Assembly (NCBI RefSeq): GCF_008124765.1
Contig: NZ_VNHS01000012.1
Span: forward strand, 62,001-126,000
Direction of reading: 5' to 3'
Source: Paenibacillus methanolicus
GTDB lineage: Bacteria; Bacillota; Bacilli; Paenibacillales; Paenibacillaceae
DNA length: 64,000 nucleotides
Of this stretch, positions 25,217 through 35,038 are shown piece after piece. Below the pieces are notes generated by a model that worked only from the letters and a program-made list of their open reading frames with translations, had not been told where the DNA came from and searched no databases. Each line of letters opens with the position of its first letter. Within the stretch, counting starts at the first letter, position 1. A program made the position numbers and the translations under genes.

Positions 25217-25757
25217 AACTTGGCTTAGACGCCGTGCCGGGGACGAACAAGGCGTCACGTTGATCGAGCTGATCGCGTCGCTGTCGTTGGTCTCGGTCGT
25301 GCTGGGCGTCGTTTATTCATCAATCACCTTTGGTATGAGCACGTATAACAAAGTCCGGATCGAGAACTCGCTTCGCGATGAAGGCGATCTGATCATGTCG
25401 TCGATTATTACAAAGCTGTACACGTATGGACCGGATGAAATTACGCAGGATGCGAGTGACACGAACAGAAGGCGAATTACGCTGGAACCGCCTATTACGG
25501 GCAGCGGCGATCAGGGCGTCGAGACGATCGAGATACGCCCGCGCGAAGAGGGCCAACCGCAATCGGTCCTATATATTGCCGGCGTCGATATATCCACGGT
25601 GTCGGATATCATGGCGGATCAATCTTCGATTCGGTTGGTATGCCGCGAGAATCAGAACATGTGCAGCAGCGGGCTGATCGAGATTCAATTGAGACTGGAG
25701 CAAACGTATGGAGATCGGTCGTATCATTTGGATCTGGAAAGTAAATTCGGCTTCTAA
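25200..25757 (+). CDS. type IV prepilin-like minor pseudopilin (PilW/GspJ-like)
   Basis: 185 residues. Leader with RRRAGDEQG, then G-VTLIELIASLSLVSVV (prepilin site with Glu5). The globular part has CRENQNMC, a likely disulfide pair. The gene starts inside the end of the previous minor pilin gene. Role as a minor pilin or pseudopilin subunit by family and context. Confidence 0.85.
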   Translation: MKQSVKTWLRRRAGDEQGVTLIELIASLSLVSVVLGVVYSSITFGMSTYNKVRIENSLRDEGDLIMSSIITKLYTYGPDEITQDASDTNRRRITLEPPITGSGDQGVETIEIRPREEGQPQSVLYIAGVDISTVSDIMADQSSIRLVCRENQNMCSSGLIEIQLRLEQTYGDRSYHLDLESKFGF

Positions 25758-25775
25758 GGGAGGGGAGCAGGCGAA

Positions 25776-27650
25776 GTGAAACGTTTTCTGTTGCGTGAGG
25801 AGAAGGGCTCGGCCTTTCTGTTGGTCGTGTTTATGCTGCTCCTCTTTACCATTCTTGGCATGGCCATTCTAAGCGCGACCATCGGCGGAGCTGCACGGTC
25901 TCAGAAGGCCGAGGACAACGTCCAGACGCTGCATTTGGCGGATAAAGCGTTGAGCGAAGCCGTCGCGTACGTGATGGCGAGATTCGATAATCAATCGATC
26001 AAACCGGCTGAACTGACGGCTAATCTGGAGAAGTTCGTCACGGATTATAACAATTCGTTGGAAGAGCGGCGGACAGCGGCCGAAGCATCCACGCAGTCCG
26101 AGTTGAAGGACAACAAAAATCCGCAGTATTTAGTCAGTAACATATGCATTCTCGGTCCGACAAATACTAACAAAGCCGCTGCTTATTGCAGCACGGGCGG
26201 ACAGCAAGATGAAACACTCAATAAAACACTCAATACGATTCGCATTACCGCCACGGCGGAGGTCAATAACGTGCAGCGAGATTTGATCCAAGACGTGAAC
26301 TTGAATACGCTCCCGGACTTCTTGAACTATGCGGCTGGTTCCGAGGGCAATGTGATCATTAACGGCGCCCCGTATTTCAAAGGAAATCTATATGCGGGCA
26401 AAGACTTCAAGGTACTCAATCATGCCAAATACTTCCTGAACAATAACGAGCTATCAGAGCAGTCGCAGTTCTTGTACGTAGATCCCGTGGCGGAGAACGA
26501 CGACGAGTCGGGCAAAGTGAAGGTGCAATCCAGCAATAATGTCCAGTATTCTACCATGGTGAACGGGAATTATACGTCCCTCTATGCATCGGAGACGTTG
26601 CCTTCACAGCAATTAACGAAACTGCGAGACAGCATTCGGTTTACGGACACGAGCAAATTTATCTCGATCAATATTCCGGAGACGTTCGTGGATAAAGCGC
26701 ATATGACGGTTTCGTCGATGATTAACCGGGACACATTATGGAATGCTTACATTAATGGGGGGTTCACCGAGAAGAATCGTGCCTCAAGTCTGATCGACAT
26801 GCTTAAAAATTTCTACGACGAGAAACATAAATTCAGCATGCCGGTCCGTTCAGCGGCTGCCGGCGAAGAGGACGAGGCCTATGATCAAGCGGTCCAGGAA
26901 CTGTCAGACAAGCTGACGAGCCTGACGTCCTCGGCGATATTCAGCGGTAACCTGCTGATTGGAGATGAGCTGAAGGGCATCTACTTCACGGATAACAACA
27001 AGACGGAGAGCAATTGGCTCATTATTGACGGGGACTTGACGATTCAGAATCCGGAGAACACGCCGCTGCAAATCCGTGGTAACCTGCTCGTCACCGGACG
27101 CGTCGTCATGAACGGCAAGATTCAAATGGACTCCACGCTTATTTCGCTAGGCGGCACGACTTCCGATCCGAACCAAATCGTCGATGCGGAAATTCACGGC
27201 CTCGAGGTCAATAACAAGATGCAGAAGCTTGTAATGATCGCGAACGGTCCTATAGACATTTACCGTGTCGACTCTTTTCAGAATTTGACGGACAGCAACG
27301 GTAACAAAGGGTATGATGCCCAAGGCGGCGGTGCGAGCAGCAGCGCGCTGGAGGCGTTCTTCTATACCGATAAAGAGGCGAATTTGTACGGCGTAGGTTC
27401 GTTGTTCTGGATTCGAGGCGGTTTCTTCTCCAAGGGCGATCTCACGATCAACGCCGCGCTCGGCAATACGACCAAGACGGACAATGCGGCCCAACTGACG
27501 TTTACCGATCAAGCCCAGGCGAATGAGACGGATGCGCGGTTCGTCATCGATTACGATAAGAGCGTGTTCGAAGGACAGCTGAATTCGCTGCCGCGCGTGA
27601 GCAAGATTCGCGTTGAATTAGGGCAGAAGAAGCTGCAGCCTAGATCATAA
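25776..27650 (+). CDS. PilX-like exported protein with N-terminal pilin-type helix
   Basis: 624 residues. EEKGSAFLLVVFMLLLFTILGMAIL is the PilX/GspK-like N-terminal helix without the usual Phe-Thr-Leu cleavage context. The long ectodomain is Asn/Ser-rich with a polymer-like turn pattern near the end (LTIQNPENTPLQIRGNLLV, RVVMNGKIQ). It has two cysteines in an early loop (ICILGP...AYCST). Spaced 18 bases from the previous gene with an AGGGAGGGGAG RBS. A pilus-tip or assembly component is likely. The size is well above classical PilX. Confidence 0.72.
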   Translation: MKRFLLREEKGSAFLLVVFMLLLFTILGMAILSATIGGAARSQKAEDNVQTLHLADKALSEAVAYVMARFDNQSIKPAELTANLEKFVTDYNNSLEERRTAAEASTQSELKDNKNPQYLVSNICILGPTNTNKAAAYCSTGGQQDETLNKTLNTIRITATAEVNNVQRDLIQDVNLNTLPDFLNYAAGSEGNVIINGAPYFKGNLYAGKDFKVLNHAKYFLNNNELSEQSQFLYVDPVAENDDESGKVKVQSSNNVQYSTMVNGNYTSLYASETLPSQQLTKLRDSIRFTDTSKFISINIPETFVDKAHMTVSSMINRDTLWNAYINGGFTEKNRASSLIDMLKNFYDEKHKFSMPVRSAAAGEEDEAYDQAVQELSDKLTSLTSSAIFSGNLLIGDELKGIYFTDNNKTESNWLIIDGDLTIQNPENTPLQIRGNLLVTGRVVMNGKIQMDSTLISLGGTTSDPNQIVDAEIHGLEVNNKMQKLVMIANGPIDIYRVDSFQNLTDSNGNKGYDAQGGGASSSALEAFFYTDKEANLYGVGSLFWIRGGFFSKGDLTINAALGNTTKTDNAAQLTFTDQAQANETDARFVIDYDKSVFEGQLNSLPRVSKIRVELGQKKLQPRS

Positions 27651-27666
27651 AAGCGGACGTTGCCAT

Positions 27667-27710
27667 ACAAATAAGCCTCCTCACCATGACGGTGAAGGAG
27701 GCTTATTTGT
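27667..27710. terminator. bidirectional terminator
   Basis: ACAAATAAGCCTCC...GGAGGCTTATTTGT, a long stem with A-rich and T-rich flanks on either side. It sits between the convergent PilX-like and DUF5057 genes and should stop both. Confidence 0.9.
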
Positions 27711-27716
27711 GTGTTC

Positions 27717-30700
27717 TTAATATTTGTCCGTATTGACGCGGACGGTGACTTTCACGCTCAGCACGATATTGAGCGGTTGGAACGTGGCGGTAACCGTGAC
27801 GGTCTCTCCGGCATTCGTCGATGCTTTGCCGAGGATCAAGCCGGTTGTCGGATTGACCGAAACCTTGGTAGGGTCGGAGCTTTTCCAAGTCAGCTGGCTT
27901 AGAATATCGGTTCTTAAGTTGCCCGGCAGAATCGTAAGCGAGCTAGGCTGGGACAGGAGGAACGACGTTCCTTTGTCGAGCTTCACGCTTTCCAGTATGC
28001 CCAGGTCTACGATAGTAATCGTCTTGCTAGGCGCTGGCAGCGAGAATCCGGCGTCCGTTGGAACTGACAGGTTCAAGGTAATGGTTCCGGCTTCGCTGCC
28101 CGTTAATTGGCCGTTGTCCGAGTCGATGAACGCTTTGCCCGTTCCGGATGTAATCGACCAGATCGGCAAGTCGGAGAAGGAAGGCGGTTTGCCCGTCCAG
28201 CCGATATTCAGATCCTGGACTTGTCCTTTCGCGATCAGGGTGTCGGTCAGAATCGAAGGCTGACGGTCCAGAATTGTAACTTCTTTGCCGGTTACAGGAA
28301 GCGTTGCCCCCAACAAGGATACCGACGCGGATGCGGTTGCTTTGCCGATGGCAAGAGCTTTGAAGCTGTTCTCCGGCACGTTGGAATCGCTGCTCGACGT
28401 TTGCCCCTTGTTAGGCGCGGCTATTGCCGCAGGCGTTACATTCCACACCGTGTTGATCAATGTGCCATTCAGAAGCCCGCTTGTGAGCGGGAGACCCAGA
28501 ATTTTCATCGGCACTTTATCGCCGAGATAAATCTGAGAAGGCAGACTAATACTGAGCGGCGGATCCGTAATCGTAATCGTAGTCGTTGCGCTATAGGACT
28601 TGATCGGGTTGCCTTGGCTGTCTCTCGTCGTGAATGCCAACGTCACGGTGACCGGCGTCTCCATCGCTTGAAGGGCATTGAACTTCGCGGATTGGTAGCC
28701 GTTGATGTTGGTAATCGTCGCCTTGCTATTGTTCACGTTCACGGTCCAGCTCACATCGGTTGGCGCGCCGGTTTCCGAAGGAAGCTTGGAGAAGACGGAA
28801 CTAAGCGTGAGGCTATCGCCGACTTTAGCCGTCGTTGCGCTAGCGCTGATCGTTAGTTGCGATACGTTAACGGTAGCCGTTGCAGACACCGTACCGCTCC
28901 TTACGGTGATCGTGGCGGTCCCCGGCTTCAAACCGGTGATATTGCCGATTGAATCGACGCTCACGGTACTAGCGTCGCTGGACGACCATTCGAAGACGAA
29001 CGTTTCGTCTGCCGGGCTGTAAACCAGATCAAGCTTATCGGTGTCGCCTACTCGCAGATCCTTGCTATTGACGCTCATTTTCAGACTTTCCAGCACCTTA
29101 TAGGACGAAAAGTTGATGACCGGGAAGCTTGAGCTTCGGGTCTGGTCGCTTGTATCCGTGTACGACAATGACGCGTTATTCAACGAATACGTCTGTACTT
29201 TCGTAGGCGTCACCGATAACGTGAACGTCACCGGATTCGCTTCATACTTGCCCGTGGTTGAATTATAGGTGTACGTAATGTTCGATAAATTGCCGCTTAT
29301 GACGTTGCCGTTCTTACGGATCGTGGACGGCAGGCCGCTGACATTCAAGTTGTCCGGCAGCGTTTCCGCGAAGCGAATGTCGCTAATGCTGAAAGACGTC
29401 GTAGTATTCATGTTGGCGGACTTCGCGATCGGCTCCGGCGTAATGGTGTACGTGAGTCTCGCGGCGGTGTTATTGAGAATGGCGTTGCTGCTGTTCAACC
29501 CGCTGATCGTCCGATTCAGCGTGAGGTTGGACGCTATCTTCTTCACTTTCACCGGGATTATTTTGGTCGTTACCGCGTTCTTCGGGTCCTTCACGGTGAT
29601 CTTAATGGTGAAGTCGCCGCCGTTCGGCAGCGGGTTCGGATACGAACCGATGATCGCGGTACCGCTCGGCGCATCCGTTCGCGGGAAGCCCGTTACGGCT
29701 TTCTCCACGCCGTTCACGACGAATTTGACGTCCACGTTCAATTTGCGGTCGCTGAAGTCGTAGTCATCCGGCACGAAGCTAAGCGAAATATTCTGATCAC
29801 CCGGAATATAGTTGTCGATGCCGGACGAATAGTCCGTCGGGTTATTCACGGTAATGACCGGCGCATGGTTAGATCCCATGAAAGCGCGGTACATCGTATT
29901 GACGAACAGCTTCTGCTCCCATTCCGGGAATTTCGTCGGCGTATGTCCCGTACCGGAGTAGGTCACGTTGCCTTTGGAATAGGTGTAGTAGTGGTTCCAG
30001 CTGTCATCCGCATCTCGCGTGCCGCCGGTGATGTTATACCAAGGCACCACGTTCGGGTCTTCCAGATCGAGCGTGAAATACTGGTTATGCGTCAAGTTGA
30101 TGACGTTGATCGACGCCGTCTCTTTGGTGCTGCTCAGATCGAACGGATAGAGCGTCAGCAGGCCGTCGTTCACTTTGGTTACGGTCGTGGACGTCTTCGG
30201 CGCGCTGAAGCCCATGTTGGTCCAAGGCGCGATTTGTCCCGTTGATGTCTGGAAATAGGAGATCCAGTTGTTCAGCGTGATGCCGTCCGACGAGAATACG
30301 GTATCGTGCGTGAACATGACGCTTTGGCCTGTCGCGATGAAGGCGTTGACCGCATTCGCGGCGACCGCGCTAATCTTTGCGTTCGTGTTGTACGAGTCGG
30401 CAAAGCCGAAGATCAACATGTCGTATTTGCCGTTCAAATTCTGATAGCCGGTGCTGTTGAACTCGGTAAAGTTCGAGTTGGTGATCTCGATGTTATAAGC
30501 ACCGTCTTTGGACAGATAGCTTTGCTTCAAGTTCGTATCCAGCTTCAAGCTGCTGCCCGAACCTGAGCTGTGCATGACTTGAAGGACTCGAACGGTCGTC
30601 AGCTGATCCTTGAATTGAATGACGCCGGTCTCGTAGCTTTTCAATTGCGTCGACAGGTCGACGAGTTCCAGCTTCCAATAGTACAGACCGGAATAACCGG

Positions 30701-31949
30701 TAGGCAGCTTGTACGTCAACTGAGCATTCGAGCCGCTAACTGGTACAGAGGCAACCCGTTGATCGGCGTTGAACGCTTTGGCGGAATCCAAGCCCATGTA
30801 GAGGTTGGCGACGACGTTCCTCATCGCGTTCGTGCGATTCTGGATCCCCAAATCAAAAGTCAACGTATCGCCGGCGCGATAAGAATGCGTCGGATCGACG
30901 GTGTAGGATACGGGCATGCTGTTGACGATCAGCCTAGGACGCTTTTCGATAACGGATGCGTAGTTTCCCCAGGTAGATGCTAAGTTGGTCAAGCCGGTCT
31001 GATTCAGCAGCACGACGTTGCTAGGCCGCTTCGTCAGGTACTTGTTAAACGTGTCTTTGAGAATGCCGTATTGGCCGTCGGCCTGTTCGGGCTGATACTT
31101 AAAGCCGCTATCCAGCGAGTCGTCGCTGAAGAGGAAGACCAGCTGGCCCTTATTAATGAACTGCTGGGTGATCTCGGTGGCTTTAAGCCGCGTGATGTCG
31201 TTCTCGATCGCTTTCGTATTGTGGGCGTTGTTGCGCTCCGTGCTGGTCGTTAATTTGCCGACCTTCTCGGGGTCGTATATGCCTTTCCCGATATAGATCG
31301 CATCATATTTTCCGTCCAGCTCGCCTCTTAGCGCAACGAACCGCTTCATGCTGAGCGTATCGATGGAAACGGTGTTCACGGTGCTCATGACAGTTTGCAG
31401 GTCCGAGGTGCCGGATTCCGTAATCTCCAGAATGCGCGTCAATTGATTCGTATACGTGAACTGTTCCCAAGCGTTGACTGCGGTGGAACGGGTGGACAGG
31501 GGAGCGTTCGTCGTACCGTTCTCCACCATCATGTAATTAGTGCCGGCAGAAGTTCTGAACGTGTAGCTCCCGGTCGATGAATTTCTGGCACTGGTAAACG
31601 TTTCGGCTGCCGAAATCTCGGTTGCGCTTGCTTTGAGAAATCCGGTAGACGTGGTCTTGTCGATGGCGACGTATTTGCCGTTCAGCTTGGAGCGAAGCAC
31701 GAACGTGGTGTCGTTTTTTCGAATGTATTCAAACCATTCCGCCGAAGTGCCGACGCTAGTACTATTTGCCTGGAGCGACCCGTCAGAAGCAACTGTTATG
31801 AATTTCTTGTTGATACCCGCCTTGATGACAATGTAATTGGCATTGTCGGCGTAAGCTTCCTTCGTCCGAAGACCCGGAATTGCGATCAGCGTGACGATTA
31901 AACTCATGACAAGCAGCCTTGCGATGAGTTTCTTCGAGCGCATGTTCAT
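27717..31949 (-). CDS. large secreted DUF5057 protein with beta-trefoil and Ig-like (Big_2) domains
   Basis: 1410 residues. Signal peptide with hydrophobic core and cleavage near AYA-DN (~35). A fascin-like beta-trefoil follows (~38-165; FVLRSKLNGKYVAI repeat style), then a DUF5057 region (~170-690; YDAIYIGKGIYD, FVNTMYRAF), then several Ig/cadherin-like beta domains, including a clear Big_2 (~950-1030; GNITGLKPGTATITV) and another at the C-terminus. No LPXTG or SLH anchor is seen. Transcribed against the two flanking pilus operons. It is probably a surface adhesin or pilus-associated exoprotein; that link rests on position. Confidence 0.8.
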   Translation of the reverse strand: MNMRSKKLIARLLVMSLIVTLIAIPGLRTKEAYADNANYIVIKAGINKKFITVASDGSLQANSTSVGTSAEWFEYIRKNDTTFVLRSKLNGKYVAIDKTTSTGFLKASATEISAAETFTSARNSSTGSYTFRTSAGTNYMMVENGTTNAPLSTRSTAVNAWEQFTYTNQLTRILEITESGTSDLQTVMSTVNTVSIDTLSMKRFVALRGELDGKYDAIYIGKGIYDPEKVGKLTTSTERNNAHNTKAIENDITRLKATEITQQFINKGQLVFLFSDDSLDSGFKYQPEQADGQYGILKDTFNKYLTKRPSNVVLLNQTGLTNLASTWGNYASVIEKRPRLIVNSMPVSYTVDPTHSYRAGDTLTFDLGIQNRTNAMRNVVANLYMGLDSAKAFNADQRVASVPVSGSNAQLTYKLPTGYSGLYYWKLELVDLSTQLKSYETGVIQFKDQLTTVRVLQVMHSSGSGSSLKLDTNLKQSYLSKDGAYNIEITNSNFTEFNSTGYQNLNGKYDMLIFGFADSYNTNAKISAVAANAVNAFIATGQSVMFTHDTVFSSDGITLNNWISYFQTSTGQIAPWTNMGFSAPKTSTTVTKVNDGLLTLYPFDLSSTKETASINVINLTHNQYFTLDLEDPNVVPWYNITGGTRDADDSWNHYYTYSKGNVTYSGTGHTPTKFPEWEQKLFVNTMYRAFMGSNHAPVITVNNPTDYSSGIDNYIPGDQNISLSFVPDDYDFSDRKLNVDVKFVVNGVEKAVTGFPRTDAPSGTAIIGSYPNPLPNGGDFTIKITVKDPKNAVTTKIIPVKVKKIASNLTLNRTISGLNSSNAILNNTAARLTYTITPEPIAKSANMNTTTSFSISDIRFAETLPDNLNVSGLPSTIRKNGNVISGNLSNITYTYNSTTGKYEANPVTFTLSVTPTKVQTYSLNNASLSYTDTSDQTRSSSFPVINFSSYKVLESLKMSVNSKDLRVGDTDKLDLVYSPADETFVFEWSSSDASTVSVDSIGNITGLKPGTATITVRSGTVSATATVNVSQLTISASATTAKVGDSLTLSSVFSKLPSETGAPTDVSWTVNVNNSKATITNINGYQSAKFNALQAMETPVTVTLAFTTRDSQGNPIKSYSATTTITITDPPLSISLPSQIYLGDKVPMKILGLPLTSGLLNGTLINTVWNVTPAAIAAPNKGQTSSSDSNVPENSFKALAIGKATASASVSLLGATLPVTGKEVTILDRQPSILTDTLIAKGQVQDLNIGWTGKPPSFSDLPIWSITSGTGKAFIDSDNGQLTGSEAGTITLNLSVPTDAGFSLPAPSKTITIVDLGILESVKLDKGTSFLLSQPSSLTILPGNLRTDILSQLTWKSSDPTKVSVNPTTGLILGKASTNAGETVTVTATFQPLNIVLSVKVTVRVNTDKY

Positions 31950-32296
31950 CGTACTCCTCTACCTCCACCAATATTTCGCAAGCTTAAGTTTTCTAACCAA
32001 AATAGATAGAATGTTACAGTTTGATACAGTTCCCAAGAACTACTTCTTGTCCACCTCCATTATACATCGTAAGCTAGGCATTGGGATAGAAGAAAGATAG
32101 TTAGACTCGAATATTGTCATATTTATCGGCATATGTTTATAATATTTTTAGATGACTAAGAGAATAGGAGTATCATTTTGGAAGACAAATGATTCCATTC
32201 TCCTGCTACATTTTGTTATAGTTCTATTGTCCTAGTTCTTTTTGATCGTATCTTGTCGCTAAGTAGGCATCATGAGAAAAGGAAGGTGGGCAATTC
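31950..32296. promoter_or_regulatory. divergent AT-rich regulatory region between the DUF5057 gene and pilB
   Basis: No gene. TTACAGT and ATACAGT lie 10 bases apart (32014-32030), spaced as for a regulator binding one helix face. An imperfect long hairpin at about 32158-32206 has a perfect ATCATTT/AAATGAT core. GGAAGGTGGG precedes the pilB GTG. AT content is much higher than in neighbouring genes. Confidence 0.45.
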
Positions 32297-33970
32297 GTGA
32301 GCGCGGTGAAGAAAAAGCGTCTTGGCGATTTACTCGTCGAGAGCGGCGTCATTTCGGAGGAACAGCTTCAGCAGGCGCTGCGGGAACAAGGGAAAACGAA
32401 GCAGAAGTTGGGCGATTTGCTCATTTCGCAAGGCTATATCACGGAGCAGCAATTGATCGAAGTCTTGGAGTTTCAACTTGGCATTCCGCATGTCAGCTTA
32501 TTTAAATATCAGATCGACCCGTCGATTACGCAAATTATCCCGGAGAGTCTCGCTAGAAGGTACCAGGCGATTCCGCTGCAGAAAGAAGGCGGCAAACTGC
32601 TGGTCGCGATGGCGGACCCGCTTGATTATTTCGCTATTGAAGAACTTCGGATGTCGACCGGATTCCGGATCGAGCCGGCGATTTCCAGCAAGGACGAATT
32701 GCAGCGCGCAATCGCCCGCCATTATGGTTTGCAGGATTCCATGACCCAAATCATGGGGGATCTTCCCACGACGGCGGATGAGATCCGCGAGACGGAGATT
32801 ACGGACGAGGATTCGCCGGTCGTCCGGCTCGTGAACCAAATGATTCAGCAAGCGGTCCAGCTGCAGGTATCGGACATTCACGTCGATCCGGGCGAGACGA
32901 ACGTCTCGATTCGCTACCGTCTGGACGGCGTCATGCGGACGGAACGCGTCATTCCGAAGCAGATGCAAGGGTTTATTACCGCTCGTCTGAAGATCATGGC
33001 TAAGCTAAACATCGCCGAGCGCAGGCTGCCGCAGGATGGACGCATCAAGATGCAGGTGGATTTCAAAACCGTCGATATCCGCGTATCCTCGCTGCCGACC
33101 ATTCATGGGGAGAAGATCGTGCTCCGGATCCTGGATCTGAGCGTCGGCGTAAAGGCCATCGATCAGCTTGGGTTTAGCGGATATAACCATAAACTGTTTA
33201 GGGAAATGATCGAAGTTCCGTTCGGCATCATTCTGATTACGGGACCTACGGGAAGCGGCAAAACGACAACTTTGTATTCTGCTCTTCAACATTTGAACAA
33301 AGAAGACGTTAATATAATTACCGTCGAAGATCCGGTTGAGTATCAGCTGGAAGGGATTAACCAGGTTCACGTAAATCCGCAGATCGGTCTGACGTTCGCG
33401 GCGGGGCTCCGCTCCATTCTCCGTCAGGATCCGAATATCGTCATGGTGGGCGAAATTCGGGACTCGGAGACCGCGGAGATCGCGATTCGAGCTTCGCTCA
33501 CCGGCCACTTGGTGCTCTCAACGCTGCATACGAACGACTCGGTTAGCACGATTACCCGTTTCCGGGATATGGGCGTAGCGCCCTACTTGATCGCTTCATC
33601 GCTAGTCGGCGTGGTTGCACAGCGTCTTGTGCGCAGAGTCTGCCCCGATTGCAAAACCGCCCATGAACCTACGGAGCAGGAATCGATCTTCCTGCAGAGC
33701 CATGGGCTTCATGCGGACAAGCTGTATCAAGGGGCGGGCTGCGGGAACTGCAACAAGACCGGCTATCGCGGCCGCGTGGCCATCCATGAGGTGCTCGGGA
33801 TCAATGCCGAGATTCGCCGCCTGATCGGGCTGGAGACGACTTCCGTCGAGGATCTGCGTGCCGCGGCCGCGGCCAACGGGCTGATCCAGCTCATGGACGA
33901 TGGGCTCGAGAAAGCGGTCAAAGGCATCACCTCGCTGCAGGAAGTGCTCCGGGAGACGGTATCCCATTAA
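32297..33970 (+). CDS. pilB: type IV pilus extension ATPase PilB
   Basis: 557 residues (GTG start). N-terminal GspE/MshEN-type domain (~1-150; RLGDLLVESGVISEEQL), then the secretion ATPase: Walker A GPTGSGKTTT (~316-325), Asp box (ITVEDPVEY), Walker B (NIVMVGEIRDSET), His box (STLHTND) and the four-cysteine zinc site CPDC...CGNC (~448-487). It powers pilus polymerisation. First gene of the pilBTC-pilA-pilD-pilMN-pilO cluster. MshEN domains can bind c-di-GMP (RLGDLLV...G motifs occur twice here), so such control is possible. Confidence 0.95.
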   Translation: MSAVKKKRLGDLLVESGVISEEQLQQALREQGKTKQKLGDLLISQGYITEQQLIEVLEFQLGIPHVSLFKYQIDPSITQIIPESLARRYQAIPLQKEGGKLLVAMADPLDYFAIEELRMSTGFRIEPAISSKDELQRAIARHYGLQDSMTQIMGDLPTTADEIRETEITDEDSPVVRLVNQMIQQAVQLQVSDIHVDPGETNVSIRYRLDGVMRTERVIPKQMQGFITARLKIMAKLNIAERRLPQDGRIKMQVDFKTVDIRVSSLPTIHGEKIVLRILDLSVGVKAIDQLGFSGYNHKLFREMIEVPFGIILITGPTGSGKTTTLYSALQHLNKEDVNIITVEDPVEYQLEGINQVHVNPQIGLTFAAGLRSILRQDPNIVMVGEIRDSETAEIAIRASLTGHLVLSTLHTNDSVSTITRFRDMGVAPYLIASSLVGVVAQRLVRRVCPDCKTAHEPTEQESIFLQSHGLHADKLYQGAGCGNCNKTGYRGRVAIHEVLGINAEIRRLIGLETTSVEDLRAAAAANGLIQLMDDGLEKAVKGITSLQEVLRETVSH

Positions 33971-33988
33971 CGAAGCAGGAGGTATAAA

Positions 33989-35038
33989 GTGACGGAAGCT
34001 TTGGAACACATTATCAGCCTGTTGAGACGCACGCATGAGAGCCGAGCATCCGACCTCCATATTTCGGTTGGATCGCCCCCGGTCATGCGCGTTCACGGCA
34101 CGCTGCAACGCATCGGAGACCAAGCCGTGACATCGGATGATGCCGGCGCCATGGCGCTGTCGCTGCTGAACGATGAGCTTAAGCAGCGCTTCTCGCAGGC
34201 GGGCGAAGTCGATTTTTCATATGAGCTTGAAGGTTGTTCCCGATACAGGATTAACGTTTATCGGCAGCGCGGACGGGTTAGCATCGCGATCCGCACGATT
34301 CCGACGGTAATTCCGTCCTTGGATCAGCTCGGGCTGCCCTCGACGATCGGGACGCTGGCGAACAAACATCAAGGCCTTGTATTGGTAACCGGCCCCACGG
34401 GCAGCGGCAAATCGTCGACCCTGGCGGCCATGATCGATTATATTAACCGCACGCAGCGGAAGCATATCGTGACGCTGGAAGACCCGATCGAGTTCCTGCA
34501 TACCCATTCGCAATCCGTCGTGGACCAGCGCGAAGTCGGCAACGATACGAAGAGTTTCGCCAACGGTTTGCGGGCGGCGCTCCGGCAAGACCCGGACGTC
34601 ATCCTCGTCGGCGAGATGCGGGATCTTGAGACGATCTCCGCCGCCGTAACGGCTGCCGAGACGGGGCACTTGGTCTTCGCGACGCTCCACACGTCGGATG
34701 CGCCGCAGACGATCGACCGCATTATCGATGCGTTCCCTTCCCACCAGCAAGCGCAGGTTCGCGCGCAGCTAGCAGCCGTGCTCATTGCGGTCATCTCGCA
34801 GCGATTGCTGCCGCGAGCGGGCGGACAAGGTCGTCTATGCGCGACGGAGATCATGGTGAACACGCCGGCCGTCGCGAACCTGATTCGTACGGAGAAGGTC
34901 CACCAGATCAAGAGCGTCATGCAGACGAGCCGTGCCTTGGGCATGCATACGATGGAAGCCTCGCTCAAGGAAATGCTCCAGCAAGGGTTGGTCGATCCGC
35001 TCACCGCGCGTGCTTACTTGAATGAGGGTGTGTTCTGA
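33989..35038 (+). CDS. pilT: type IV pilus retraction ATPase PilT
   Basis: 349 residues (GTG start after GCAGGAGG). Walker A GPTGSGKSST (~136-145), VTLEDPIEFLH Asp box, DVILVGEMRDLET, and TLHTSDAPQ. Lacks the N-terminal extension and zinc site of PilB, as expected for PilT, which drives pilus retraction and twitching. ASDLHISVGSPP is the family N-terminal signature. Stop overlaps the pilC start by 1 base (TGATGG). Confidence 0.95.
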   Translation: MTEALEHIISLLRRTHESRASDLHISVGSPPVMRVHGTLQRIGDQAVTSDDAGAMALSLLNDELKQRFSQAGEVDFSYELEGCSRYRINVYRQRGRVSIAIRTIPTVIPSLDQLGLPSTIGTLANKHQGLVLVTGPTGSGKSSTLAAMIDYINRTQRKHIVTLEDPIEFLHTHSQSVVDQREVGNDTKSFANGLRAALRQDPDVILVGEMRDLETISAAVTAAETGHLVFATLHTSDAPQTIDRIIDAFPSHQQAQVRAQLAAVLIAVISQRLLPRAGGQGRLCATEIMVNTPAVANLIRTEKVHQIKSVMQTSRALGMHTMEASLKEMLQQGLVDPLTARAYLNEGVF

